Positions 1-6,202 of a stretch of 8,499 bases of DNA are shown here, piece by piece. The stretch's first letter is position 1. Each line of letters begins with the position of its first letter. Origin of the DNA: Prevotellaceae bacterium (GTDB taxonomy: Bacteria > Bacteroidota > Bacteroidia > Bacteroidales > UBA932). A program made the translations under genes and the position numbers. The stretch covers positions 1 through 8,499 of the forward strand of contig JAITVR010000140.1 in NCBI GenBank assembly GCA_031285695.1, written 5' to 3'. Below the pieces are notes generated by a model. That model was not told the DNA's origin, ran no database searches, and saw nothing but the letters and a program-made list of their open reading frames with translations.

Positions 1-1
1 T

Positions 2-361
2 GTTTTTGACACCGGGCACAATGCGCACGGGCTGGCGCAAACTATGGCGCAGCTGCGCCAAGTTTCGTGCCGGCAACTGCGCATCATTTTTGGCATGGTG
101 GCCGATAAGGATATTGATAGCGCGATTGCGCTACTGCCCAAAAATGCCGTGTACTACTTTACGCAAGCCGCCATTCCGCGCGCTATGCCGGCCGATGTGC
201 TGGCCGAAAAATGCCGCGCAATTGGTTTGCAGGGCGAGGTTTTTTCTTCGGTAGCACTTGCATTATCGGCAGCGAAAAAAAATGCTGCCGGCAATGATTT
301 TATTTACGTTGGTGGCAGCACCTTCATTGTAGCCGATGCGCTGAAGGTGGTGGAAAAATAA
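2..361 (+). CDS. folC: FolC, folylpolyglutamate synthase/dihydrofolate synthase, C-terminal part
   Basis: This is the last 119 codons of a gene that begins before the window; it ends with TAA at 359-361. FolC adds glutamate to dihydropteroate and/or to reduced folates in the cytoplasm, using ATP, which makes and retains folate coenzymes. The visible part starts in the Mur-ligase-type C-terminal domain: FDTGHNAHGL near the start matches the family's DGAHNP-like motif, and FIYVGGSTFIVADAL near the end matches the usual closing GS-f-v-e-l strand and helix. The ATP-binding P-loop domain lies outside the window, so it cannot be checked, nor can mono- versus bifunctionality. An ordinary 3' end follows, with no obvious intrinsic terminator before the rarA promoter. 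Confidence 0.88.
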   Translation, partial: VFDTGHNAHGLAQTMAQLRQVSCRQLRIIFGMVADKDIDSAIALLPKNAVYYFTQAAIPRAMPADVLAEKCRAIGLQGEVFSSVALALSAAKKNAAGNDFIYVGGSTFIVADALKVVEK

Positions 362-400
362 ATCCACACCCCGTGCCTGACTAAAATGCTGCCAACGAAT

Positions 401-431
401 AATTAACCATTAATCATTAACAATTAGCAAT
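401..431. repeat. AT-rich intergenic direct repeat, ATTAACCATTAATCATTAACAATTA type
   Basis: The gap between folC and rarA contains short overlapping copies of ATTAA(C/T)CATTA / ATTAACAATTA. A related ACCATTAATC string occurs at the aroB-aroD junction near 5160-5170. The stretch supplies the AT-rich DNA upstream of the rarA -7 box. No function can be assigned; it may be simple low-complexity spacer. Confidence 0.4.
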
Positions 432-438
432 TATTTTT

Positions 439-446
439 TACCTTTG
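439..446 (+). promoter_or_regulatory. Bacteroidota -7 box TACCTTTG for rarA
   Basis: TACCTTTG is an exact match to the Bacteroidota sigma-70-type -7 consensus TAnnTTTG. It lies only six bases before the ATG at 453, so transcription would start almost at the initiation codon. No clear TTG -33 element is seen; the upstream DNA is AT-rich. Identical boxes occur at 2645-2652 and 6334-6341. Confidence 0.7.
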
Positions 447-452
447 CCACGC

Positions 453-1736
453 ATGGAAACGCCCAACATACCCCTTGCCGAAAGGCTACGCCCGCAATCG
501 CTTGACGAGTACGTGGGGCAGCAGCATTTGGTGGGAAAAAACGCCATACTGCGCCGCATGATTGAGAGCGATAAGCTCTCATCGTTCATACTGTGGGGGC
601 CGCCGGGCGTAGGAAAAACTACGTTGGCGCGCATTATTGCCAACCGACAAAACCGCAAATTTTACACCCTCAGCGCAATAAATGCAGGCGTAAAGGATAT
701 TCGCGAGGTGATAGAAGATGCCAAGCACCAGCGATTTTTCAGCACGCCAAGCCCCGTACTTTTTATTGATGAAATTCACCGCTTTTCGAAGTCGCAGCAG
801 GACTCGCTGTTGGGCGCGGTGGAAAATGGCACGGTAATATTAATCGGCGCCACCACCGAAAATCCCTCGTTCGAAGTTATCACGCCGCTGCTTTCGCGCT
901 GCCAAGTTTATGTGCTAAAATCGTTGGAAGTTGATGACCTGAAAACGCTGCTGGAGCGCGCCATCAGCGCCGATGTTTACCTAAAAACGCTCACGTTTAA
1001 GGTCGAAGAAACCGAGGCGCTGTTTCGTTTTTCGGGTGGCGATGCGCGTAAGCTGCTCAACATACTGGACATTGTGGTGGGCTCATTTAGCGGAAGCGAA
1101 ATTACGATAAACAACAAAATTGTTACCGAGCGGCTGCAGGAAAACATTGCCATATACGATAAAAACGGCGAGCAACACTACGACATTATTTCGGCCTTTA
1201 TAAAAAGCATGCGCGGCAGCGACCCTAACGCGGCTGTATATTGGCTGGCACGCATGATTGCCGGCGGCGAAGACCCGCTGTTCATAGCGCGGCGCATGGT
1301 CATTCTCGCCTCGGAAGATGTGGGCTTGGCCAACCCCAACGCGCTGCTTATGGCGCAGGCCTGCTTCGATGCGCTCAAGGTTATAGGCATGCCCGAAGGG
1401 CGAATTTTGCTTTCGCAGTGCGCCGTTTACTTGGCCACCAGCCCCAAGAGCAACGCCTCGTACATGGCCATTGAAAATGCCGCGGCGCACGTGGCGCAAA
1501 CGGGCGACCTGCCCGTGCCGCTCCACCTGCGCAACGCGCCCACCAAGCTGATGAAAGACCTTGGCTACCACAAGGGTTACAAGTACGCGCACGACTACGA
1601 GGATAATTTTGTGAGCTTAGATTTTTTGCCCGAAAAAATTGCAGGAACCACTTTTTACAACCCCGGCGATAGCGCTAAGGAGCGCGAAATAAGGGCACGA
1701 TTGGCACAAATGTGGAAGGATAAATATAAATATTAA
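453..1736 (+). CDS. rarA: Replication-associated recombination protein RarA (MgsA), AAA+ ATPase
   Basis: A 427-residue AAA+ ATPase of the clamp-loader-like RarA/MgsA/WRNIP1 family, which acts in the cytoplasm at stalled replication forks with SSB and recombination proteins. The N terminus METPNIPLAERLRPQSLDEY is the family's usual opening (LAxRxRPxxLxxxxGQxHL). Walker A GPPGVGKT is at residues 49-56, Walker B FIDEIHRF at about 104-111, the sensor 1 region GATTENPS from 132, and the SRC arginine-finger motif follows in LLSRCQV. The C-terminal part holds the tetramerisation region: SDPNAAVYWLARMIAGGEDP, then RRMVILASEDVGLANP, then LHLRNAPTKLMKDLGYHKGYKYAHD. Length is normal for the family. An in-frame TTG at 444 would add three residues, but it falls inside the -7 box, so ATG 453 is preferred. 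The 3' end runs into a repeat before the thiamine pyrophosphokinase gene. Confidence 0.95.
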   Translation: METPNIPLAERLRPQSLDEYVGQQHLVGKNAILRRMIESDKLSSFILWGPPGVGKTTLARIIANRQNRKFYTLSAINAGVKDIREVIEDAKHQRFFSTPSPVLFIDEIHRFSKSQQDSLLGAVENGTVILIGATTENPSFEVITPLLSRCQVYVLKSLEVDDLKTLLERAISADVYLKTLTFKVEETEALFRFSGGDARKLLNILDIVVGSFSGSEITINNKIVTERLQENIAIYDKNGEQHYDIISAFIKSMRGSDPNAAVYWLARMIAGGEDPLFIARRMVILASEDVGLANPNALLMAQACFDALKVIGMPEGRILLSQCAVYLATSPKSNASYMAIENAAAHVAQTGDLPVPLHLRNAPTKLMKDLGYHKGYKYAHDYEDNFVSLDFLPEKIAGTTFYNPGDSAKEREIRARLAQMWKDKYKY

Positions 1737-1742
1737 TAAACA

Positions 1743-1815
1743 AGTAGGCAATATACAGTCGGCAATTGGCAATAGCGCTACGCTGAACTTGATTGCCTAT
1801 TGCGTATTGCTTACT
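1743..1815. repeat. Dispersed AGTAGGCAAT-type repeat, imperfect inverted pair
   Basis: Between rarA and the thiamine pyrophosphokinase gene lies AGTAGGCAATATACAGTCGG followed by CAATTGGCAAT (1743-1773), then a near-complement, GATTGCCTATTGCGTATTGC plus TTACT (1791-1815). The two arms could form an imperfect hairpin in RNA around a short spacer. The same module occurs at 2480-2510, 4447-4516 and 8230-8263. It fills nearly the whole 87-base gap and ends nine bases before the next start codon. Confidence 0.75.
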
Positions 1816-1823
1816 AAGCTACC

Positions 1824-2465
1824 TTGAAAATTCCTCTAATACAAAATTTCGATACGGTCATTCTTGCGCACGGCGATTTCCCCGCGCACCCCTTGGCGGT
1901 GCAGGCATTGCGCTGCGCAAAAAACGTGGTGTGCTGCGATGGCGCGGTGGAAAGTCTTTTGCAGTTTGGGCTTGAACCGACCTACGTGGTGGGCGATTTG
2001 GACAGCATTTCGCCTACGCTAAAAACACGCTTTGCCGACCGCCTGCACCAAGAAACCGAGCAGGAAAGCAACGACCTTACCAAGTCCGTAAAATTTTGCA
2101 GAGAAAAAGGCTTCGATAGCATTACCATACTCGGCGCCACGGGCAAGCGCGAAGACCACACGCTGGGCAACATCTCACTGTTGGCCAACTACGCCGACAC
2201 CGTGCGCGTGCAAATGCTCTCGAACTACGGCGTGCTGAATGCCATATCGGAAACCACTACCTTTGAAAGTTATGCAGGACAGCAGGTGTCCATTTTTCGC
2301 GGCTCGGAAAGGGTAAGCATAACCCTCCAAAACCTACAGTACCCGCTGTACCGCAGCACGCTGGCGCAGCTGTGGATGGGCACGCTCAACGAAGCTTTAG
2401 CCACCACTTTTACCATTGACGTGCACGAAGGAAAGGTGGTGGTGTTTCGAGAGTATCCTAAATAG
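1824..2465 (+). CDS. thiN: Thiamine pyrophosphokinase
   Basis: A 213-residue cytoplasmic enzyme that transfers pyrophosphate from ATP to thiamine, giving thiamine diphosphate directly; it serves uptake or salvage rather than de novo synthesis. Family motifs appear in order: VILAHGDFP near residues 12-20, VVCCDGA 35-41, VVGDLDS 55-61, QESNDLTK 80-87 and GATGKREDHTLGNISLL 104-120, with the acidic residues of the DGA, GDLDS and NDLTK motifs expected to bind Mg-ATP. The C-terminal region matches the small beta-rich thiamine-binding domain. The start must be TTG at 1824: an in-frame TAA lies at 1815-1817 and no ATG occurs before the conserved core. No own promoter box is convincing (TACCTTGA at 1820 lacks one T and overlaps the start), so co-transcription with rarA is likely, although translation of the second gene then begins right after a repeat. 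Confidence 0.9.
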   Translation: MKIPLIQNFDTVILAHGDFPAHPLAVQALRCAKNVVCCDGAVESLLQFGLEPTYVVGDLDSISPTLKTRFADRLHQETEQESNDLTKSVKFCREKGFDSITILGATGKREDHTLGNISLLANYADTVRVQMLSNYGVLNAISETTTFESYAGQQVSIFRGSERVSITLQNLQYPLYRSTLAQLWMGTLNEALATTFTIDVHEGKVVVFREYPK

Positions 2466-2479
2466 TGAGGGGTAATACA

Positions 2480-2510
2480 AGTAGGCAGCTTCCAATAGGC
2501 AATTGGCAAT
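2480..2510. repeat. Dispersed AGTAGGCA-type repeat, single arm
   Basis: AGTAGGCAGCTTCCAATAGG followed by CAATTGGCAAT begins 15 bases after the thiamine pyrophosphokinase stop. It shares its first seven and last 13 bases with the copy after rarA (1743-1773), so it is the same module with a diverged centre. No inverted partner is seen here. Confidence 0.65.
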
Positions 2511-2620
2511 GACGGTGGGTATGTTTGCTGTCATACCAAACCATAAAATGTGGACTTAAATACGGTAACATAGTTCCGTTATTTGCTTGAATGATAATTT
2601 GTGTGGTAAATATCTTGAAG

Positions 2621-2652
2621 TTGCCAAATAATCTTAAATATCACTACCTTTG
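2621..2652 (+). promoter_or_regulatory. Bacteroidota promoter (-33 TTG, -7 TACCTTTG) for the MBL-fold hydrolase gene
   Basis: The exact -7 box TACCTTTG (2645-2652) is preceded, after a 21-base spacer, by TTG at 2621-2623, close to the family spacing. The expected transcript start is a few bases downstream, giving a 5' leader of roughly 15-20 bases before ATG 2674. The gene therefore looks like an independent transcription unit. Confidence 0.72.
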
Positions 2653-2673
2653 CCTTCCTAATTTTTACCAACA

Positions 2674-3804
2674 ATGAAGTACATTTTACTCCTACTTTTG
2701 CTAAGCTTGCTGGTTACGGTGGTTACCTGCTGTAGCCCCAAAAAGTTTGGCAGCGTTCCGAAGGGCGAGCGCAAAGCGCGCATTTTGGCCTCGCCCAACT
2801 ACCGCAACGGGCAGTTTCAAAACCTCAATCCTGTGCCCATGCTCACGGTGAGCGACAGCAGCAGCACCGGAAAAAAGAAAAAAGGCGGCGGTCTGCTGCG
2901 CATGGCTTGGCGTTGGGTATTTGCCAAAGAAGCGGCCGGCGTGCGTCCCGATACCGCCATGCCTACCGTAAAAACCGACTTGCACAAGCTCAACCCCGCC
3001 GAGGATTTGCTGGTGTGGTTCGGGCACTCGTCCACCTTCCTGCAGGTGGACGGAAAGCGCATCTTAATCGACCCCGTTTTCAGCAAGGCAGCCTCGCCCG
3101 TTTTCTTTGCCAACAGGGCGTTCAAGGGCACCAGCATTTACTCGGCCAAGGACATGCCCAACATCGATTACCTCATCATTTCGCACGACCACTGGGACCA
3201 TTTGGATTACCCTACGGTAAAAAAGTTGAAGTCGAAGGTATCGAAAATCATTTGTCCGCTTGGCGTGGGCGAACACTTTGAGCGCTGGGGATTCGACATG
3301 AGCCGTGTGGTAGAAATGGATTGGAATGATTCGGCGCAGCTTGATTCGGTGGCCGAAATCACCTGCCTGCCTGCGCGGCATTTTTCGGGTAGAGGTTTAA
3401 AAAATCGCAACCAGTCGCTGTGGGCCTCGTTTTTGGTAAAAACGCCCAACATGAAAATTTACCTCAGCGGCGATGGCGGCTACGACACGCACTTTGCCGA
3501 AGTGGGCGCGCGCTTTGGCGGCGTTGACCTTGCCATACTTGAAGACGGACAGTACAACGAAAACTGGAAGTACATTCACATGATGCCCGAGCAGGTGGCG
3601 CAGGCCGGCCGCGACTTGCAGGCAAAAATGGTGCTGCCCACGCACAACTCAAAGTACGCCCTGGCGCACCACGCGTGGCGCGAGCCGCTCAACCGCGTTT
3701 CCGCAGCGCACAGCGGCAGCAGCACGCTCCTCACCCCCATGATTGGCGAGCTGGTTTCGCTCCGCGATAGCGCAAGTACCACTAAGGATTGGTGGAAAAA
3801 ATAG
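2674..3804 (+). CDS. Exported metallo-beta-lactamase-fold hydrolase, NAPE-PLD/UlaG-like
   Basis: A 376-residue protein with a hydrophobic N-terminal export signal (KYILLLLLLSLLVTVV) ending in a Cys pair at 19-20. This could be a lipoprotein attachment site, but VVTC is a weak lipobox. A Lys-rich linker (TGKKKKGG) precedes the catalytic domain, which shows WFGHSS (His118), the metal motif HDHWDH at 171-176, His236 in PARHFSGR, Asp267 in LSGDGGYD and His324 in LPTHNSKYALAHHAWREP. This set, and above all the final LAHHxWxEP motif, is typical of the NAPE-hydrolysing phospholipase D-like branch of COG2220 (two-zinc hydrolases). All metal ligands appear intact. The substrate cannot be inferred: family members act on phospholipids, ascorbate lactone and others. 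It has its own promoter and is followed by repeats. The location is probably periplasmic or membrane-anchored. Confidence 0.82.
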   Translation: MKYILLLLLLSLLVTVVTCCSPKKFGSVPKGERKARILASPNYRNGQFQNLNPVPMLTVSDSSSTGKKKKGGGLLRMAWRWVFAKEAAGVRPDTAMPTVKTDLHKLNPAEDLLVWFGHSSTFLQVDGKRILIDPVFSKAASPVFFANRAFKGTSIYSAKDMPNIDYLIISHDHWDHLDYPTVKKLKSKVSKIICPLGVGEHFERWGFDMSRVVEMDWNDSAQLDSVAEITCLPARHFSGRGLKNRNQSLWASFLVKTPNMKIYLSGDGGYDTHFAEVGARFGGVDLAILEDGQYNENWKYIHMMPEQVAQAGRDLQAKMVLPTHNSKYALAHHAWREPLNRVSAAHSGSSTLLTPMIGELVSLRDSASTTKDWWKK

Positions 3805-3813
3805 AGTTGCCGC

Positions 3814-3892
3814 GGGTTGTCACCCTGAGCTTGTCGAAGGGTGCGGCGGGAGCCAACGCCTCAATGCTTCGACAGGCTCAGCATGACAACCC
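3814..3892. repeat. REP-like inverted repeat, CTGAGCYTGTCGAAG family
   Basis: Two 26-base arms, 3814-3839 and 3867-3892, are inverted copies differing at three positions; both contain GGGTTGTCA and TGTCGAAG. The left arm also has an internal hairpin, CACCCT...AGGGTG (3821-3843). It starts ten bases after the hydrolase stop codon and could fold in the mRNA as a 3' stabilising or terminating structure. The same unit occurs at 4025-4045 (half) and 8277-8308. Confidence 0.8.
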
Positions 3893-3903
3893 AAAAACCC
3901 ACC

Positions 3904-4017
3904 GTCATTGCGAGCGGGTTTAGCGAAGCAACCGTAGCGAAGCGGAGTTCGGCGAAGCCAATCTCACAATCTGGCTTGAGATTGCTTCCTCGCTCATTCT
4001 TCGCTCCTCGCAATGAC
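3904..4017. repeat. REP-like element bounded by GTCATTGCGAG / CTCGCAATGAC
   Basis: A 114-base element whose ends are perfect 11-base inverted repeats (3904-3914 and 4007-4017). Inside are several AGCGAAG/GGCGAAGC motifs and a nested hairpin AATCTCA...TGAGATT (3960-3983). TCATTGCGAG repeats of this style are common intergenic elements in several bacterial phyla. It carries no plausible gene. It sits beside the CTGAGCYTGTCGAAG palindrome and is followed by another half copy of it. Confidence 0.78.
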
Positions 4018-4024
4018 GTGGTTT

Positions 4025-4045
4025 TTCGACAGGCTCAGCATGACA
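4025..4045. repeat. Half copy of the CTGAGCYTGTCGAAG repeat
   Basis: TTCGACAGGCTCAGCATGAC is identical to the right arm of the 3814-3892 element (from 3868), but has no partner arm nearby. It ends 30 bases before the DUF5329 gene. Its position suggests that the second repeat family (3904-4017) lies between pieces of the first. Confidence 0.7.
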
Positions 4046-4075
4046 GCGCACTAACATCAAAGTGATATAAACGTT

Positions 4076-4465
4076 ATGACAAAAAATATTTTCCTTACCC
4101 TCGCACTTTTGCTTATATTTGTTGGCGTTGCTGCTGCTCAAGGCAGTTCGCAAAAGTTAACTGAGCAGCAAAAAATAGAGTTGCTCATACAATCGGTGGA
4201 GCAGCTGCAAGATGCAGAGTTTATTCGCAGCGGCACAGCCTACGATGCCGAAAAAGCCGCCTCGCACCTTCGCCGAAAGCTGAAAAGCGCAGGCGATAAA
4301 GTCAAAACCGCGCAGGATTTTATCATTGGCATAGCCTCTACCTCTTACTTTAGCGGAAAGCCCTACTACATTAGGTTTAAAGAAGGAAAGCAGATTACCT
4401 CAAAGGAGTTTTTTGAAAAGAAATTGCGAGAAATAATGGACAATACAGTAGGCAATACGCAGTAG
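4076..4465 (+). CDS. Small exported DUF5329-family protein
   Basis: A 129-residue protein with a clear Sec signal peptide: MTKN, then a hydrophobic core LTLALLLIFVGV, and an AAA-Q junction with likely cleavage after Ala21. The mature part reads IELLIQSVEQLQDAEFIRSGTAYDAEKAASHLRRKLKSAG, in pieces matching the DUF5329/YfeK-like pattern: FIRxGt near residues 49-53, the xxAxxHLRxKL helix, then a Phe-Ile-x-x-Ile-Ala-S-x-S segment, SGKPYYIRF and a C-terminal helix. The molecular function of this family is unknown, so none is proposed. It lacks the Cys found in some relatives. The last five residues, VGNTQ, and the stop come from a repeat (4447-4469), not from the conserved domain. No promoter box is visible in the 30 bases between the upstream repeat and the ATG. 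Confidence 0.8.
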   Translation: MTKNIFLTLALLLIFVGVAAAQGSSQKLTEQQKIELLIQSVEQLQDAEFIRSGTAYDAEKAASHLRRKLKSAGDKVKTAQDFIIGIASTSYFSGKPYYIRFKEGKQITSKEFFEKKLREIMDNTVGNTQ

Positions 4466-4516
4466 GCAACACGCAGTGTGAGCAGCTTGCCGATTGCCTA
4501 CTGCGTATTGCCTACT
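4447..4516. repeat. Perfect 23-bp inverted repeat of the AGTAGGCAATACGCAGT family between convergent genes
   Basis: The arms 4447-4469 and 4494-4516 are exact reverse complements (AGTAGGCAATACGCAGT then AGGCAA), separated by 24 bases. Each arm overlaps the 3' end of a coding sequence: the left arm carries the TAG stop of the DUF5329 gene (4463-4465), the right arm that of aroD (4498-4500 on the minus strand). In RNA from either side it would form a long stem and could act as a bidirectional transcription end or mRNA stabiliser, although no T-run follows. Confidence 0.85.
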
Positions 4517-5151
4517 ATCTTTACAACCTCTCCCATTTTCTCCGCCGAAATTTGCCCGGGAGCCGCTTCTTTCCCCGTTCCCATTGAGGCGTAGGTAAAC
4601 GGCGCACCGAGGTACAAGCACGCCAAGCGCGTAATTTTTCCCGCTTCGCCCATGGCAAAAGCTACCAAATTTTCCTTACTTTCGTAAAGCGATAAAACCC
4701 TTGCGCTGTCCTGCGCAGTGTGCGCGGTGGTAATCAGCTTCACCACATCAGCACCCATGCTGCGACATTCCGCAATAATTTGCTTTAGCTCCGCAAAGCT
4801 TGGCGTACACTCAAAATTATGGTATGAAATAATTACCTTGCAGCCGTGTTTTTTTGCAAAATCCACCAACGTTTTGCGGTAACTTTCCTCCGATTCTACC
4901 TCAATATCTACAAAAGTTGCGCCGTTTTCAATAGCGAATTTCAGTAAGTTTACTCGCTCATTTTGCGCATATTTTCCCTCACGACAAGTTACTACAGTCG
5001 GAATTTTGTGTAGCAGCAACGCCTGTATTTGCGCCGTGTGTAGCAGCATAAGGTCAAGTCGCAGCTCCGCCATTTGGCTGCTGCGCAGTACCTGCTCGCA
5101 CTCCGAAAAATCAGTAGAAGTTACGCTTGTGCAAATTCTTTCGTTAACCAT
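4498..5151 (-). CDS. aroD: 3-dehydroquinate dehydratase, type I
   Basis: A 217-residue cytoplasmic class I (Schiff-base) dehydroquinase that converts 3-dehydroquinate to 3-dehydroshikimate, step 3 of the shikimate pathway. Signature residues are all present: ELRLD (Glu29, Arg31), TCREGK 55-60, DIE 82-84, SYHNF with catalytic His111, VVKL with Schiff-base Lys138, MGEAGKITR 167-175 with the substrate-binding Arg, and the lid region APFTYAS...EAAPGQ ending at 200. Length fits short Bacteroidota forms. It starts three bases after the aroB stop (TGA AAA ATG) and so is the second gene of an aroB-aroD operon. The C-terminal VGNTQ and TAG stop are encoded by the inverted repeat at 4494-4516, so the original end has probably been replaced or extended. 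Confidence 0.94.
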   Translation of the reverse strand: MVNERICTSVTSTDFSECEQVLRSSQMAELRLDLMLLHTAQIQALLLHKIPTVVTCREGKYAQNERVNLLKFAIENGATFVDIEVESEESYRKTLVDFAKKHGCKVIISYHNFECTPSFAELKQIIAECRSMGADVVKLITTAHTAQDSARVLSLYESKENLVAFAMGEAGKITRLACLYLGAPFTYASMGTGKEAAPGQISAEKMGEVVKIVGNTQ

Positions 5152-5154
5152 TTT

Positions 5155-6177
5155 TCATTCACCATTAATCGTTGAAACAATATTTTCCAGCTCCGTCAGC
5201 TTCACCTCTCGCACCTCACAATTCCCAATGCCCACGGGCAAAATAAGGTGTAGCGAGTCGCCGCTTTTTTTCTTATCCTTAAGCATGGCAGAAAATAAAA
5301 CGGGGAGTGAAATGTTGGTTTCGGTAGGCAGCTGCAGCTTTCGCAAAATGTTTTTTACGCGCTCCAGTTCCTCGTTTTTCATCAAACCCAAATTTACCGA
5401 AACCTGCGCAGCCAAGCACAGACCAACGCTTACCGCTTCGCCGTGCATCAGCGTGGAGTTTTTTTCAATGGCATGCGCAAAGGTGTGTCCAAGGTTGAGC
5501 TTGCGGCGTTCGCCCTGTTCGCGCTCGTCTATAGCTACAATATTTGCCTTAATTTTTACCGATTCGTACACCAAATGTTGCAGCGTTTCGGCATTTTTTT
5601 GCAGCGCCTTTTCCGCATTTTTTTCAATAAAATCAAACAGCGAAGCATCAGCAATCATAGCTGCCTTCACGATTTCCGAAAATCCTGCCACGAATTCTTT
5701 TTGTGGAAGCGTGGCAAAACTCTTCGGGTCGCAAATTACAAATTGCGGCTGCGCAAACACGCCGAGCATGTTTTTGTAGCCTTCAAAATTTACGCCGTTT
5801 TTGCCGCCCACGCTCGCATCAACCTGCGAGAGTAGGGTGGTGGAAACGAAGCCAAACTTGCAGCCGCGCATAAAAATGGAGGCCACAAATCCCGTAACAT
5901 CGCACACAATGCCGCCGCCTACGCCAAGCAAAAATGTTTTCCTATCTACTTGTAAATCAATTAGTTGAGAAGAAATGAAGTCGATTGTTTTCAGCGTTTT
6001 GTGCGCCTCGCCGCCCGGTATTTCTACGCAGGGAAAAGCGCTGCACAGCGCGCCGAAATGCTTGCGCACGTTGGGTTCGGTAATAATTACCACCTGCTGT
6101 TGCGGCAGGTGTTTTTTTATGTTTTCAACCGATTCTCCCACCAAAACGCGCGAGCCGTGAAGGGTAATTTCTTTCAT
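5155..6177 (-). CDS. aroB: 3-dehydroquinate synthase
   Basis: A 340-residue cytoplasmic NAD- and divalent-metal-dependent enzyme that cyclises DAHP to 3-dehydroquinate, step 2 of the shikimate pathway. Visible motifs: PGGEAHKT 54-61, the nucleotide-binding LGVGGGIVCDVTGF 84-97, STTLLSQVDASVGGKNGVN 112-130, the metal ligands Glu168 (GFSEIVKAA), His231 (NLGHTFAHAIE) and His245 (LMHGEAVSVG), and DKKKSG 301-306. Length and motif order are normal. ATG 6177 is the only sensible start, giving the usual short N-terminal strand before the Rossmann part. It is the first gene of the aroB-aroD unit and diverges from the pheA leader. A minus-strand -7 box (6293-6286) predicts a leader of about 100 bases that contains a double palindrome (6203-6268). 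Confidence 0.95.
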   Translation of the reverse strand: MKEITLHGSRVLVGESVENIKKHLPQQQVVIITEPNVRKHFGALCSAFPCVEIPGGEAHKTLKTIDFISSQLIDLQVDRKTFLLGVGGGIVCDVTGFVASIFMRGCKFGFVSTTLLSQVDASVGGKNGVNFEGYKNMLGVFAQPQFVICDPKSFATLPQKEFVAGFSEIVKAAMIADASLFDFIEKNAEKALQKNAETLQHLVYESVKIKANIVAIDEREQGERRKLNLGHTFAHAIEKNSTLMHGEAVSVGLCLAAQVSVNLGLMKNEELERVKNILRKLQLPTETNISLPVLFSAMLKDKKKSGDSLHLILPVGIGNCEVREVKLTELENIVSTINGE

Positions 6178-6202
6178 TTCTTATGTGTAAGTAGTAGCAT
6201 TT

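Noticed and set aside
1083..1592. A 169-codon minus-strand frame inside rarA
   Set aside because: It lies wholly within a well-supported gene, has low-complexity His/Arg/Val-rich composition and shows no recognisable motif; it is a shadow of rarA codon usage.
3814..4045. CRISPR array
   Set aside because: The repeats are inverted palindromic units of different families without regular spacing or unique spacers, and there are no cas genes.
3841..4065. A 74-codon plus-strand frame in the gap before the DUF5329 gene
   Set aside because: It is composed entirely of REP-like palindromes, as is the opposite-strand frame there; the peptide merely reads the repeat.
5006..5779. A 257-codon plus-strand frame opposite aroD and aroB
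   Set aside because: It is Ser/Cys/Phe-rich antisense of two highly conserved enzymes and crosses their junction; no motif supports it.
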